Assembly (NCBI GenBank): GCA_046594105.1 | Contig: JBKJQB010000024.1 | Span: forward strand, 1 to 63,568 | Direction: 5' to 3' | Source: JBDSGC01 sp046594105 | GTDB lineage: Bacteria > Acidobacteriota > Thermoanaerobaculia > Gp7-AA8 | Length of the DNA: 63,568 bases | Part shown: piece after piece, positions 34,801 through 43,201 of the stretch | Numbering within the stretch: the first letter of the stretch is position 1 | How the letters are laid out: each line of letters starts with the position of its first letter | Translations under genes and position numbers: made by a program | Notes under the pieces: generated by a model | What the model was told of the DNA's origin: nothing | Database searches by the model: none | Seen by the model: the letters and a program-made list of their open reading frames with translations, nothing else

Positions 34801-35390
34801 GACTGTGGAAGGTGGACGGCGAACCGTCGGAGGAGATCATTGCAGCCGTTGCCACGATCCTGAAAGCGCGAGGCGTGGTTCTGATGCCCACGGACACCAT
34901 CTACGGCCTTCATGGTCTAGCCGGCAATCCCGCGATCAACGAGAGGATCGCTCGGATCAAGGGACGCTCGGAGGACAAACCATTTGTCATCATCGCGGCG
35001 AACCTCGTCCAGCTCATAGAGCTCGATCTTCTCATCCCGGAAGTGCTCGAGAGTCTGTGGCCCGCTCCGCTCACAGCAATCCTGCCGAGAAAAAGCAGCA
35101 CTGCATTGGCGGTTCGCGTTCCAGACAGTCGATGGCTGCGCGATCTGCTCGAGCTCACCGGACCTCTCGTCTCCACCAGCGCGAATCCAAGCGGAGAACT
35201 TCCGATAACTTCTCCATCGCAGCTTCCGGACAGCCTGCAATCCGCGCTCGACGCGATCGTTGATGGCGGTGTGCGCGAGGCGAAAGCCTCAGCGATCGTG
35301 GACTTTACCGGGGCACAGCCCAGGCTGACCCGGGAGGGCGATCCGGGCTTTACACAGAAACTGCGGAAAACGCTGCGGAAAAGCCTGTGA
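34797..35390 (+). CDS. Sua5/YciO/YrdC family L-threonylcarbamoyladenylate synthase
   Basis: Makes threonylcarbamoyl-AMP from Thr, bicarbonate and ATP for the t6A modification of ANN-decoding tRNAs. The 197-aa protein carries the YrdC fold: LMPTDTIYGLHG, the RIKGRSEDKPF lysine/arginine signature, and LVSTSANPSG. It lacks the extra C-terminal Sua5 domain, so it is the short YrdC type. Start at 34797 overlaps recN and agrees with the family; the longer frame is a shadow of recN. Confidence 0.92.
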   Translation: MRLWKVDGEPSEEIIAAVATILKARGVVLMPTDTIYGLHGLAGNPAINERIARIKGRSEDKPFVIIAANLVQLIELDLLIPEVLESLWPAPLTAILPRKSSTALAVRVPDSRWLRDLLELTGPLVSTSANPSGELPITSPSQLPDSLQSALDAIVDGGVREAKASAIVDFTGAQPRLTREGDPGFTQKLRKTLRKSL

Positions 35391-35674
35391 AAAACTCACA
35401 GAATCGCAAAAAACCGGCCGCTTGCAGCGATTTGCACAATGAGTTGGGCGAATTCTGCTAAACCGTTCTTTTTTTAACTAGTTAAGTTCGTCGAAGCGCG
35501 AAATAGCAGCACCTCTTGTGCACTTTGTGAAGCGACGAACCAAGTTTCCACAGAGAATTTTGCACCGCGCCTCTGGAAAAGGCGCGCTGGGACGAGGCCA
35601 CGGGGCCCGTGAGACTCAGCCTTCCAATCGAGAAATACGCGAATAGCGCCTGCGCCATCAAGGAATCGAGGCGC
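35391..35674. other. AT-richer convergent intergenic region
   Basis: These 284 bases separate convergent yrdC and mgtE and are clearly poorer in GC than their surroundings. Seen here: a perfect palindrome TTAACTAGTTAA at 35474-35485; a 7-base-pair hairpin at 35566-35586 (CGCGCCT/AGGCGCG); and two 9-mers one mismatch away from a relaxed DnaA box, ATTTGCACA at 35430 and GTTTCCACA at 35544. No gene is seen. Confidence 0.6.
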
Positions 35675-37072
35675 TCAACCGCGCCCGAGATAGCGCAGGG
35701 CCAGGCTGGCCAGACCGAGAAAGGAGAAGAAACCTCCCACATCGGTGAATGTCGTTACGAAGATCGAGGAAGCGATGGCCGGATCGAAGCCGAGCTTCTC
35801 CAGGAGCAGAGGAACCAATCCTCCGGCAAATCCTGCGATGACCAGATTGAAAGTCATGGCCAGCAGAAGGATCGTGGCGAGGATCCAGTCCCCTGTCCAG
35901 AACCCGACCACGACCGAGGTGAGCAGCCCATTGGCCGCACCATTGAAGAAGCCGACGAAGACTTCCTTCCAGATCGGACGCCAGCCGGTCGACCAGTCGA
36001 CCTCGCCGAGCGCAAGACCGCGCACGAACACAGTCAGCGTCTGCGTGCCGGCGTTTCCACCCATCCCCGCAACGATGGGCATGAACACGGCGAGCGCAGC
36101 CCACTTGGCGATGGTTCCCTGAAACATGCTGACCACCCAGGACGCCAGGAAGGCGGTGGCCAGATTGATGGCCAGCCAGGGGAAGCGCATCCGGAACGAC
36201 TGAATCCCGGGAGTGCTCACCCGCTCGGCCGCGGCGACGCCGGCGAGATGGAGAAGATCTTCTTCGGCCTGCTCCTGGATGACGTCGATGACGTCGTCGA
36301 CGGTGACCACGCCGACCAGGCGGTTCTGCCGATCGACCACCGGAACGGAGAGCAAGTCGTACTTGGAAACAATCTGGGCGACTTCTTCCGGCTCCGCGTC
36401 GATCTGGCAGCGCACCACGCTCTGCACCATGGTGTCGCGCAGGTGAGCAAGTGGAGGAGCCAGAATGAGGCTGCGCAGCGAGAGCACTCCGTCCAGATGA
36501 CCTTCGCTGTCGGTGCAATAGACGTAGAAGAACGAGTCCTTGCTCGGATACTGCCGGATGGCCTCGATGGCCTGCCCCACGGTCAGGTCCACATCGAGTG
36601 CGAGGTACTGCGTGGTCATCAGCGAGCCGGCGGTCTCTTCCTCTCCCTCCAGCAGGGACTCCAGTTTGGCGCCCTGAGCAGCGCCGAGGAGGCCGAAGAT
36701 GCGCTGGCGGCGATCCTGGTCCAGAGAGTCGAGCAGATCGGCAGCGTCGTCGGGAGCCGACGAACTGCAGATGGCAGCGAGGGTGGGATCGTCGACGGCG
36801 TCGACCATCTCCGCGAGATCAGAATCGTCCAGCGAGAGAATCGCGCGCGCGGCTTTTCCGGCCTCGATGAGCAGCGAGAGGACGCGGTTCCGGTCGTCTT
36901 CCAGCAGCAGTGGCAACGCCGGTGCGATGTCCGCGGCCATGGTCTTGTCCACGATCTTCCGCAGTTGCGGATATGCGCCATGGCGCAGCAGCTTGGTCAG
37001 CAGCTGCTGATAGGACCGCGCGTTGGCGGTCGGAGGCGCGGGCGCCGGAGCGGGACGGTTCACGCTCCGCAT
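35675..37072 (-). CDS. mgtE: Magnesium transporter MgtE
   Basis: Mg2+-gated inner-membrane channel. The 465-aa protein has the MgtE N-domain (helical repeats, DPTLAAICSSSAPDDAADLL), a CBS pair (around 150-275, with DGVLSLRSL and YDLLSVPVVDRQNRLVGVV), a plug helix, and five membrane helices containing the conserved MPIVAGMGGNAGTQTL pore motif. Family length and all parts are normal. Monocistronic, divergent from hemQ; no M-box riboswitch is visible in the 63 bases before its start. Confidence 0.96.
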   Translation of the reverse strand: MRSVNRPAPAPAPPTANARSYQQLLTKLLRHGAYPQLRKIVDKTMAADIAPALPLLLEDDRNRVLSLLIEAGKAARAILSLDDSDLAEMVDAVDDPTLAAICSSSAPDDAADLLDSLDQDRRQRIFGLLGAAQGAKLESLLEGEEETAGSLMTTQYLALDVDLTVGQAIEAIRQYPSKDSFFYVYCTDSEGHLDGVLSLRSLILAPPLAHLRDTMVQSVVRCQIDAEPEEVAQIVSKYDLLSVPVVDRQNRLVGVVTVDDVIDVIQEQAEEDLLHLAGVAAAERVSTPGIQSFRMRFPWLAINLATAFLASWVVSMFQGTIAKWAALAVFMPIVAGMGGNAGTQTLTVFVRGLALGEVDWSTGWRPIWKEVFVGFFNGAANGLLTSVVVGFWTGDWILATILLLAMTFNLVIAGFAGGLVPLLLEKLGFDPAIASSIFVTTFTDVGGFFSFLGLASLALRYLGRG

Positions 37073-37120
37073 GCTAAATCAGATGCCCGTCCGTTGATCC
37101 CTCCAATCGGAAGGCCGCGC

Positions 37121-37126
37121 TACAAT
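37121..37126 (+). promoter_or_regulatory. Putative -10 element for a leaderless hemQ mRNA
   Basis: TACAAT ends nine bases before the ATG at 37136. No Shine-Dalgarno is present between them. Confidence 0.45.
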
Positions 37127-37135
37127 CCCGGCATC

Positions 37136-37873
37136 ATGACCACCACCGCCGAGCCCCAAACGAAACCTGCGTCACCCGAAGCGCCGGCCATCCGACGCCA
37201 GTTCGTCAACTTCCTTTTCTTCCGCGCCGACCGTGCGCTGCGCCACGAGAGCCGCGAATTGAAAGAGCAGGCCTCCCGTGAATTTTCGGAGATCGTTCAC
37301 CGCTATACCGGGCCGATGATGATCCTTCCCTACTCGACGATCGGATTGAAGTCGAACACCGATTTCATGCTCTGGCGCATTGGCTACGAGCTCGAGCCGT
37401 TCCAGCAGATGATCTCCGACATCAACAAGTCCATCCTGGGCCGTTACCTCGACGTGCCGGCCTCGTACCTCTCCATGACCAAGCATTCGCAGTACGTCGA
37501 CGAGCACGTGCATGAAGGGCAGGAAGGGCGGCGCCTGAAAATCGTTCCCGGCAAAAAGCCGCTCCTGTTTGTCTATCCCTTCGTGAAAACGCGCGACTGG
37601 TACCTGCTCCCCATGGCCGAAAGGCAGCGCATCATGAACGAGCACATCGCCATCGGGCACAAGTACCCCCGTGTGAAAATCAACACGACCTACTCGTTCG
37701 GACTGGACGATCAGGACTTTGTGGTGGCCTTCGAGGCCGACTCCGCCGCCGAGTTCCTCGACCTGGTGCAGGAGTTGCGCGAGACGGAGTCGTCGAAGTT
37801 CACCCTGCGCGATACGCCGATGTACACCTGCAAGCGCGCCTCGATCGAAGAGATTCTGGAGTCGCTGGCGTAG
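37136..37873 (+). CDS. hemQ: Chlorite dismutase family protein, HemQ-type coproheme decarboxylase
   Basis: In the coproporphyrin-dependent heme pathway HemQ converts Fe-coproporphyrin III to heme b. The 245-aa protein shows the family core: RALRHESRELKEQ, YSTIGLKSNTDFMLW, FVKTRDWYLLPMAERQRIMN with the Tyr in the substrate-radical position, and EHIAIGHKYPRV around the expected proximal His. The end is TLRDTPMYTCKRASIEEIL. Length and motifs match HemQ rather than true chlorite dismutase. The frame runs far upstream only as a shadow of mgtE. This suggests the organism uses the coproporphyrin branch; other heme genes are not in the window. Confidence 0.9.
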   Translation: MTTTAEPQTKPASPEAPAIRRQFVNFLFFRADRALRHESRELKEQASREFSEIVHRYTGPMMILPYSTIGLKSNTDFMLWRIGYELEPFQQMISDINKSILGRYLDVPASYLSMTKHSQYVDEHVHEGQEGRRLKIVPGKKPLLFVYPFVKTRDWYLLPMAERQRIMNEHIAIGHKYPRVKINTTYSFGLDDQDFVVAFEADSAAEFLDLVQELRETESSKFTLRDTPMYTCKRASIEEILESLA

Positions 37874-37943
37874 CCTGGCCAGTGGTCAGAATCCCCCACA
37901 GTCATTCTGAAGCTGGGAAGCTGCGCGATGCTCCGTTGGCCAG

Positions 37944-38101
37944 GCGATGAACGCGCCTCCGCGGTCCTGAGCGAAGCGAACGGAGCGCCGCATCCTTGCC
38001 GGCCGGTCCGCCGGCTTCCAAGCCGGCGAACTTCTGCGAGCTCCTGCGGGCAGGATGCCCGAGGATCGGCCGGCAGGATGCCGGCGCTCCGAAGGCAGCC
38101 G
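37944..38101 (+). repeat. Family-B dispersed repeat, copy B2
   Basis: Contains GATGAACGCGCCTCC, then GAGCGAAGCGAACGGAGCGC, then nested palindromes GCCGGCTTCCAAGCCGGC and CTGCGGGCAGGATGCCCG, ending CCGGCGCTCCGAAGGCAGCC. It fills most of the 289-base gap between hemQ and the MFS gene; nothing else is apparent there apart from the MFS promoter. Confidence 0.75.
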
Positions 38102-38162
38102 ATTCCCCGAGCACCATACTGTCCATCCCCCACCTCGCGAACTCGCTATCATCGCGCTCCGA

Positions 38163-39383
38163 ATGTTCGAGGCCTTTCAGGAGCGGGACTACCGCGGTTT
38201 CTGGACCACACAATTCATCTCGAACATCGGTTCGTGGATGCAGACGGTCGCTCAGGGATGGCTGGTCTATCGCCTCACCGACTCACCCTTCCTCCTCGGC
38301 TTCGTCGGCTTCGCCAGCTCTGCTCCCGCTTTTTTTCTGATGCTGCCGGGCGGTGTGGTGGCCGATCACTTCGACCGCCGTCGCGTCGTGAAGATCTCGC
38401 AGTGGGCGCAGGCGCTCTCGGCACTCTTCCTGGCCGTGGCCATCCGCACCGGCCAGATCAGCGTCTGGCAGATTCTTCTCTCCTCGGTCGTGGTCGGCAT
38501 GGCCATGTCCTTCTCCGCGCCGGCCTATCAGGCCATGGTGGTCGATCTCCTCGACGACCGCTCGCGACTGTCGAACGCCGTGGCCATGAACTCGCTGCAG
38601 TTCAACCTTTCCAGGGCCATTGGACCGCTCCTGGCGGGCCTTACCCTCGCCGCATGGGGCAGCTTCTGGTGCTTTCTCTTCAACGCGCTCTCGTTCCTTC
38701 CCTTGATCTGGATGCTCGGACGTCTGAAGGAACGCCAGCAGCTTGCTGCGTCCACCGGAGCTCTCTGGGAAAAACTGCGCGAGGGATTCCGCTACGTGCT
38801 CACCCAGCGCGTGGTGCTGCTGCTACTGGCCGTGGTGGCCGCGGCCAGTCTCTTCGGCTATCCCTACATGACCATCATGCCGATGGTGGCGCGCACACTG
38901 TTCGGCAGCGACGATGCGCGCGGCCTGGGGGTGCTGATGTCCGGCATCGGCGGCGGGGCACTGGCCGGCTCCCTGGCGCTTTCGGTCAGCACACCGCCGG
39001 AGCGGCGCATGGTGCCGGCAGTACTGGCCAGCATGGCCACGTTCGGAGCGGCGCTGCTGGGCATCGCCTTCTTTCGCGATCACGACGTGGTGATCGGACT
39101 GCTGGCGGTGTGCGGCTGCTCCATGGTCATCTGCACTGCGCTCTGCAACACCTCGATCCAGCGTCGCATCCCCGACGCCATGCGGGGACGGGTGCTGAGC
39201 ATGTACACCTTCGCCTTCTCCGGATTTCTCCCTTTTGGAAATCTCACCGCCGGAATCATGGCGGAGCATCGAGGACTGACGCCCACGATGATGGTGCTGG
39301 GGGGCGGACTGTTGATCTGCGCGGCGGCGGCCGCAGGCGCAGTGTGGTGGGTGGGATCGCGGCGAGCGGCAACGGTGGTGTGA
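38163..39383 (+). CDS. MFS transporter, EntS/MFS_3-type exporter
   Basis: Twelve-helix major facilitator of 406 aa, in the family of enterobactin/siderophore and multidrug exporters. The first helices contain FISNIGSWMQTVAQGWLVYR and the MFS loop motif GGVVADHFDRRRV. The second half shows GRVLSMYTFAFSGFLPFGNL. Start at 38163: TATCAT ends ten bases before it and there is no Shine-Dalgarno. Convergent with the PP2C gene. Substrate unknown. Confidence 0.9.
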   Translation: MFEAFQERDYRGFWTTQFISNIGSWMQTVAQGWLVYRLTDSPFLLGFVGFASSAPAFFLMLPGGVVADHFDRRRVVKISQWAQALSALFLAVAIRTGQISVWQILLSSVVVGMAMSFSAPAYQAMVVDLLDDRSRLSNAVAMNSLQFNLSRAIGPLLAGLTLAAWGSFWCFLFNALSFLPLIWMLGRLKERQQLAASTGALWEKLREGFRYVLTQRVVLLLLAVVAAASLFGYPYMTIMPMVARTLFGSDDARGLGVLMSGIGGGALAGSLALSVSTPPERRMVPAVLASMATFGAALLGIAFFRDHDVVIGLLAVCGCSMVICTALCNTSIQRRIPDAMRGRVLSMYTFAFSGFLPFGNLTAGIMAEHRGLTPTMMVLGGGLLICAAAAAGAVWWVGSRRAATVV

Positions 39384-39410
39384 ACGCGGCACAGACATGC
39401 AGGCCCCCGC

Positions 39411-40946
39411 CTACGCGCGCCGCAACACCACGATGGTCTTGTCGTCCGTGGGACGGGAGCCGCGCTCGAATTCAGTGATCGACCGCAGCACCTGGCGAGG
39501 AATCTCGGTGGCCTCCTCGCCGGTGTGCGAAGCGAATAGCTCGCGCAGGCGCGGATTTCCGTACTCCTCTTCCTCCGGGTCCGCTGCTTCGTTCAACCCG
39601 TCGGTGTAGAGAAACAGCGTTGAGCCGGGGGGGAGCCAGACCTCCCGCGACTGGAAGGAGGAGTCGGGCAGGATGCCGATGGGCTTGCCGGTGGAGGCCA
39701 GCTCGACCAGGCCATGCTCGGTGGCCACAAACGGCGGGTTGTGGCCGGCATTCACATAGCGCAGCATCCCGGTCGAGGGGGTGTAGCGGCCGAAGAAGAA
39801 GGTTACGTACTTCCGGCCGCGCGTGCTGCGGAAGATGAGGGCGTTCAGCCGGGTGACCAGCCTGGCCAGGTCCTCCTCGATCGGAGCAGCCACCCGGAGC
39901 GCCGCCTGCAGGCTGGACATGATCAGCGCGGCGGACACGCCCTTCCCCGACACGTCGCCGATGGCCAGGCCCAGGTCGCCATCGGGCAGCTCCACGAAGT
40001 CGTAGTAATCGCCCCCCACCTCGTAACAAGGCAGGCTCAAAGCGGCGAGACTGATGCCAGCCACGTCGCTGGGGGGCGTGGGAAAGAGGCGGCTCTGGAT
40101 CTCGCGGCCCAACTGCAGCTCCTGCTCCATGCGCTGCTTTTCGAGCAGCTCCAGATGCAGCGTGGCATTCTCCATGGCGATGGCCATGTGATCGGAGATC
40201 CCGCTCAGGAAATCGAGGTCGCGGGCGCCGAACGCTCCGGTGGTCTTGTTGAGCAGCTGCAGCACGCCGACCACTTTCTGTTCCCGGTTCTTGATGGGCA
40301 CGCAGAGCATGGAGCGGGTGCGATAGCCGGTGCGTTGATCGAGCGACCGGTCGAAGCGCTCGTCGTCGTACGCGTCGTGCAGGATGACCGGCTCTCCCGT
40401 CGCGGCCACCGTCCCGGCCAGACCCTGGCCGATCGGAAGGCGGATCGCATTCGAAAGCTCGCCGGCGATCTTGGTCCAGATCTCCTTCTTTGCCTCGTCG
40501 ACGAAATACAACGTGCCACGATCGACGTGCAACTCCTGGCGCGCCACCTTCAGAATCGAGGCGAACAACGCGTCCGCATCGATGGAGGAGTTGATGAGCT
40601 TCGAGGCCTCCACCAGCTTGCGCAACCGTTCCATCTCGTCCCGATCCCCGATGGAGGAAACCACCCGCCGCACCGAATCGGGCTGGCTCCCGGCGAACAT
40701 CACACCGCTGGTGAACGTCGCCTCGTGACGCTCGGAGTGCACGATGGTGCAGGCCACGGTGACCAGCTCGCCATCCCATTCGAACTGCAGTGACTGCGGC
40801 TTGCCGACCGTCAGCGGCTCTTCGTGCTCGATCCGAGTTCCTTTATGTCCGATGTCGATCAGCCGGACCGGATGGTCCTGCACCACGCCAGCGAGGGGAG
40901 GAGAAAGGAGCAGGCGCTCCACGCGCCGCCGTTCCTGATTGAGCAT
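39411..40946 (-). CDS. PilZ-GAF-PP2C (SpoIIE-type) serine phosphatase
   Basis: 511-aa cytoplasmic signalling protein. Residues about 1-100 form a PilZ-like domain with RRRVERL and IDIGHKGTRI in the places of the c-di-GMP motifs RxxxR and D/NxSxxG; the second is atypical (Gly for Ser). Residues about 115-270 are a GAF domain (NREQKVVGVLQLLNK). The C-terminal half is a PP2C/SpoIIE phosphatase with ALSLPCYEVGGDYYDF, IGDVSGKG, and late Asp residues FLYTDGLNEA and DDKTIVVLRR. The metal-binding Asp residues are present, so it should be active. It probably couples second-messenger or redox state to a partner-switching pathway. TACACT lies ten bases before the ATG. Confidence 0.92.
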   Translation of the reverse strand: MLNQERRRVERLLLSPPLAGVVQDHPVRLIDIGHKGTRIEHEEPLTVGKPQSLQFEWDGELVTVACTIVHSERHEATFTSGVMFAGSQPDSVRRVVSSIGDRDEMERLRKLVEASKLINSSIDADALFASILKVARQELHVDRGTLYFVDEAKKEIWTKIAGELSNAIRLPIGQGLAGTVAATGEPVILHDAYDDERFDRSLDQRTGYRTRSMLCVPIKNREQKVVGVLQLLNKTTGAFGARDLDFLSGISDHMAIAMENATLHLELLEKQRMEQELQLGREIQSRLFPTPPSDVAGISLAALSLPCYEVGGDYYDFVELPDGDLGLAIGDVSGKGVSAALIMSSLQAALRVAAPIEEDLARLVTRLNALIFRSTRGRKYVTFFFGRYTPSTGMLRYVNAGHNPPFVATEHGLVELASTGKPIGILPDSSFQSREVWLPPGSTLFLYTDGLNEAADPEEEEYGNPRLRELFASHTGEEATEIPRQVLRSITEFERGSRPTDDKTIVVLRRA

Positions 40947-41028
40947 GAAGTCGCGAAGTGTACCGGATTCAGCGACGCCGGCAGTGCATCACCAGCCGTC
41001 ACCCTCGGGGCTGATGGAGGCAGCTCTC

Positions 41029-41298
41029 CTACCACCAGAACAGCAACCGCACTTTCTCCAGCGTCCAGGTAAAGAAGGAGTCTCCGAACTTTGCAGCGAG
41101 GACGCCGCCGGTCAAAGCGATGAGCACAATCGAGAGCAGCTCGCCGCCGGTGGTCGGAAGGTAGAGGGCCAGACCGAGAATCAGGGCCATCGCCGTCCCG
41201 CAGCCAAAGCCGAGCACCCCTCCGCCCTGCACCCGTTTCGATGGAGGGACCACATGCAGGATGCGCTTTGCAGGATCATGAGGTCGATGTTCAGTCAT
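41029..41298 (-). CDS. Small two-helix membrane protein of unknown function
   Basis: 89-aa protein. The polar N-terminus contains PSKRVQGGGVLGFGCG, then two hydrophobic helices (TAMALILGLALYLP and ELLSIVLIALTGGVLAAKF) and a C-terminal FTWTLEKVRLLFWW. The KRVxGGG...G.GC segment resembles that of the 44-aa protein at 44473. AGGA is adjacent to the ATG. No known family recognised. Confidence 0.6.
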   Translation of the reverse strand: MTEHRPHDPAKRILHVVPPSKRVQGGGVLGFGCGTAMALILGLALYLPTTGGELLSIVLIALTGGVLAAKFGDSFFTWTLEKVRLLFWW

Positions 41299-41352
41299 TT
41301 CCTATGGCGTGAAAACAGGGCGTGTGAGGCGCGGTCAAAGGGTTATTTTTCA

Positions 41353-41384
41353 ATGACTTCCTGCTCTTTCTGAGGTATCATAAT
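41353..41384 (+). promoter_or_regulatory. Promoter of the RRM RNA-binding protein gene
   Basis: ATGACT at 41353 and TATCAT at 41376, 17 bases apart, form a plausible -35/-10 pair (CATAAT at 41379 is an alternative -10). The transcript would have a leader of about 180 bases before the ATG at 41572, including a small hairpin GAGGAA-CC-TTCCTC at 41391. Confidence 0.5.
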
Positions 41385-41571
41385 CCTGCTGAGGAACCTT
41401 CCTCGGCATCGGGCACCTCTGGACTAAGTCAGGACGCCTGGGCCCACCCTCTTAGCAAATCAAATCTTCGATTCCCGATCGTCATTTGCGCATGTGGGCG
41501 CTTCTTCCGCTTGCACGGAGTGTCTCGACGAGAATCGCAGCAACGGCCGGCGAGTCGGCCAAGGAGTCACC

Positions 41572-41817
41572 ATGAAAGTGTATTTCGGAAATCTTTCCAA
41601 AGAGACCAGCGACGCACAGTTGACCGAACTGGTCAAAGAGTACGGTGCGACCAGCTCGGTCGAGATCGTCAAAGAGCACGGCAACGGCGGATCGAAGGGT
41701 TTCGGCTTCGTCGAATTCCCGGATGACGCGCACGCTCGCGCCGCGATTGCCGGTCTCAATGGCAAGGAAGTCCAGGGCAACGCCCTGAAGGTCAACGAAG
41801 CAAAGCCACGCAAGTAG
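41572..41817 (+). CDS. RRM-domain RNA-binding protein
   Basis: 81-aa single RNA recognition motif protein of the glycine-poor bacterial Rbp type. RNP2 is VYFGNL near the start and RNP1 is KGFGFVEF in the middle; both aromatic RNA-stacking positions are kept. A strong site (AAGGAG) lies seven bases before the ATG. The long leader and hairpin suggest post-transcriptional control, as with cold-inducible RNA chaperones; the cold link is inference. A 12-base-pair hairpin follows the stop. Confidence 0.93.
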   Translation: MKVYFGNLSKETSDAQLTELVKEYGATSSVEIVKEHGNGGSKGFGFVEFPDDAHARAAIAGLNGKEVQGNALKVNEAKPRK

Positions 41818-41827
41818 TCCAGATTGT

Positions 41828-41856
41828 GCGTGGGGCGGAGTCGTTCCGCTCCACGC
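41828..41856 (+). terminator. Hairpin after the RRM gene (possible terminator or processing site)
   Basis: GCGTGGGGCGGA pairs with TCCGCTCCACGC (one G-T pair) around a five-base loop, starting ten bases after the stop. There is no T tract, so it may attenuate or stabilise rather than terminate. Confidence 0.5.
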
Positions 41857-41901
41857 TCGCTGTTCATCAACCGATCACCGAACACCCTGAGGAGCGAACT
41901 C

Positions 41902-42132
41902 ATGAAGATCAAGCCCGCGACGACCGTCACCCGCAAGCGCTCTCCCAAGATGCGCGTTTCCGAAGGCAACATCAAAAAGGCCGCGGTACGGCTGCTGTCA
42001 CCCGCACTGGTCTCCAGCGAGATCCACTACATCCAGCGCGTCCTCGGCGCCTCAGCCACCCAGGACGAAGTCGATGCAAAGGTCCTCGAAGTCCGCAAGA
42101 TGCCCTGGACCAGCATCGTCCTCCCGGAGTAA
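41902..42132 (+). CDS. Small basic conserved hypothetical protein
   Basis: 76-aa protein (MKIKPATTVTRKRSPKMRVS...), Lys/Arg-rich at the N-terminus, then a helical segment (IKKAAVRLLSPALVSSEIHYI) and a C-terminus ending WTSIVLPE. GGAG precedes the ATG by eight bases. It sits between the RRM gene and a lipoprotein gene and could share the RRM transcript past the hairpin. The basic N-terminus would suit nucleic-acid binding, but no domain is recognised. Confidence 0.65.
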   Translation: MKIKPATTVTRKRSPKMRVSEGNIKKAAVRLLSPALVSSEIHYIQRVLGASATQDEVDAKVLEVRKMPWTSIVLPE

Positions 42133-42206
42133 AGGCGAGCACCGAGGGACGGGGCGCGGCGTTGGCGCCCCCGACCCGCTGGCGTCCTTTCTGCAGCGAG
42201 CAGGTC

Positions 42207-42935
42207 GTGAACATTCGACCTGCCCTTCGCTCCATCCCGCTCCTCCTCGCCGCATTCATGTCCCTCTCATGCGGTAGCTCCGGCAACTCGACGTTTCAGA
42301 ATCCCTCCCGTGAGGGACGGAGTTTCGGAACTGGAGATAGAACCCTGACCTACGTTGTGATCGGCGACAGCACCGCGGCGGGGCAAGGCGCAGATTATGA
42401 GAAGGGGATCGCCGTCGCCACTGCGCGTGTCCTGGCCACGCCGGGATTCCGGGTCACCATGACGAATCTTGCGGTGTCCGGTGCGACGATGGGCGACGTA
42501 GCCCGCGATCAACTGCGCCAGGCGGAGAGCCTCCATCCCGATGTCGTTCTTCTTTCGGCCTCGGCCAATGACGTCACCCATCTGACCTGGACCTCCTCGG
42601 TCCGGCGCAGCCTGCTGGAGATCGTCGACGGCCTGCGGAGCGTCAATCCCAAAGCTGCCATCGTCGTCACCGGCTCGCCCGATATGGGAGCGCCTCCGCG
42701 GATTCCGGCGATTCTGCGCCCACTGGCGTCGCTACGAACGAAGCGGGTCAACCGGATGGTGCGCGCGGTCGCGGCCGACCGCCACCTGATCTTCGCGCCG
42801 ATCGCCGACGTAACCGGACCGCAGTTCCGGGCCGATCACACCCTGTTCGCAGCCGATCGCTTTCATCCGAACGAGCGCGGATACGCCACATGGATCGCGG
42901 TGCTGACCGACGCCATGGCCCAGACGCAGCGCTGA
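42207..42935 (+). CDS. SGNH/GDSL hydrolase lipoprotein
   Basis: 242-aa envelope esterase or lipase-like hydrolase. GTG start gives NIRPALRSIPLLLAAFMSLSC, a lipoprotein signal with Cys near residue 22. Block I is VIGDSTAAG (catalytic Ser), block III is SASANDVTH (the GxND position), and block V is DRFHPNERG (catalytic Asp and His). Substrate unknown; lysophospholipid or acyl-sugar ester are typical. The stop TGA is followed directly by a family-A repeat. Confidence 0.88.
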   Translation: MNIRPALRSIPLLLAAFMSLSCGSSGNSTFQNPSREGRSFGTGDRTLTYVVIGDSTAAGQGADYEKGIAVATARVLATPGFRVTMTNLAVSGATMGDVARDQLRQAESLHPDVVLLSASANDVTHLTWTSSVRRSLLEIVDGLRSVNPKAAIVVTGSPDMGAPPRIPAILRPLASLRTKRVNRMVRAVAADRHLIFAPIADVTGPQFRADHTLFAADRFHPNERGYATWIAVLTDAMAQTQR

Positions 42936-42937
42936 GC

Positions 42938-43000
42938 CGGCACGGCCGGCGGCGTTGCTTCGCAAAGCCTCCGCCACGATTTTCGCCTCAGACGCGTTCA
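42938..43000 (+). repeat. Family-A dispersed repeat, copy A3 (short subtype)
   Basis: GCCGGCACGGCCGGCGGCGT follows one base after the SGNH hydrolase stop, then TTCGCAAAGCCTCCGCCACG and TTTTCGCC. The same short form occurs inverted at 57981-58041. Confidence 0.8.
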
Positions 43001-43019
43001 CTCCATTGCAGCGGGAGAT

Positions 43020-43201
43020 CTTGATGCCTTCGGAGCGCCGGCATCCTGCCGGCCGGTCCGCGGGCATCCTGCCCGCAGGAGCTCGCCGAACAGCGCCGGC
43101 TTGGAAGCCGGCGGACCGGCCGGCAAGGATGCCGGCGCTCCGTTCGCTCCGCTCACAAGAACCACGAAGCGCACGTTCATCGCTCCACTCATCGGCTCAT
43201 C
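43020..43201 (-). repeat. Family-B dispersed repeat, copy B3 (longest)
   Basis: 182-base repeat, inverted relative to B1 and B2, with at least four nested palindromes of the types GCCGGC...GCCGGC and CTGCGGGCAGGATGCCCGCGG. The nucleoside hydrolase gene ends inside it, so its last few codons and stop come from the repeat. Confidence 0.8.

Noticed and set aside
35391..35674. Chromosomal replication origin
   Set aside because: Only two imperfect DnaA-like 9-mers, no dnaA/dnaN/gidA neighbourhood, and flanking genes are recN-yrdC and mgtE.
35609..37135. 500-codon N-terminal extension of hemQ
   Set aside because: The extension is antisense to mgtE and low-complexity. The HemQ domain starts right after the ATG at 37136, and that ATG has a -10 just upstream.
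37073..37135. M-box or other magnesium riboswitch before mgtE
   Set aside because: Only 63 bases separate mgtE and hemQ starts, too short for an M-box of about 160 bases, and no matching stems were found.
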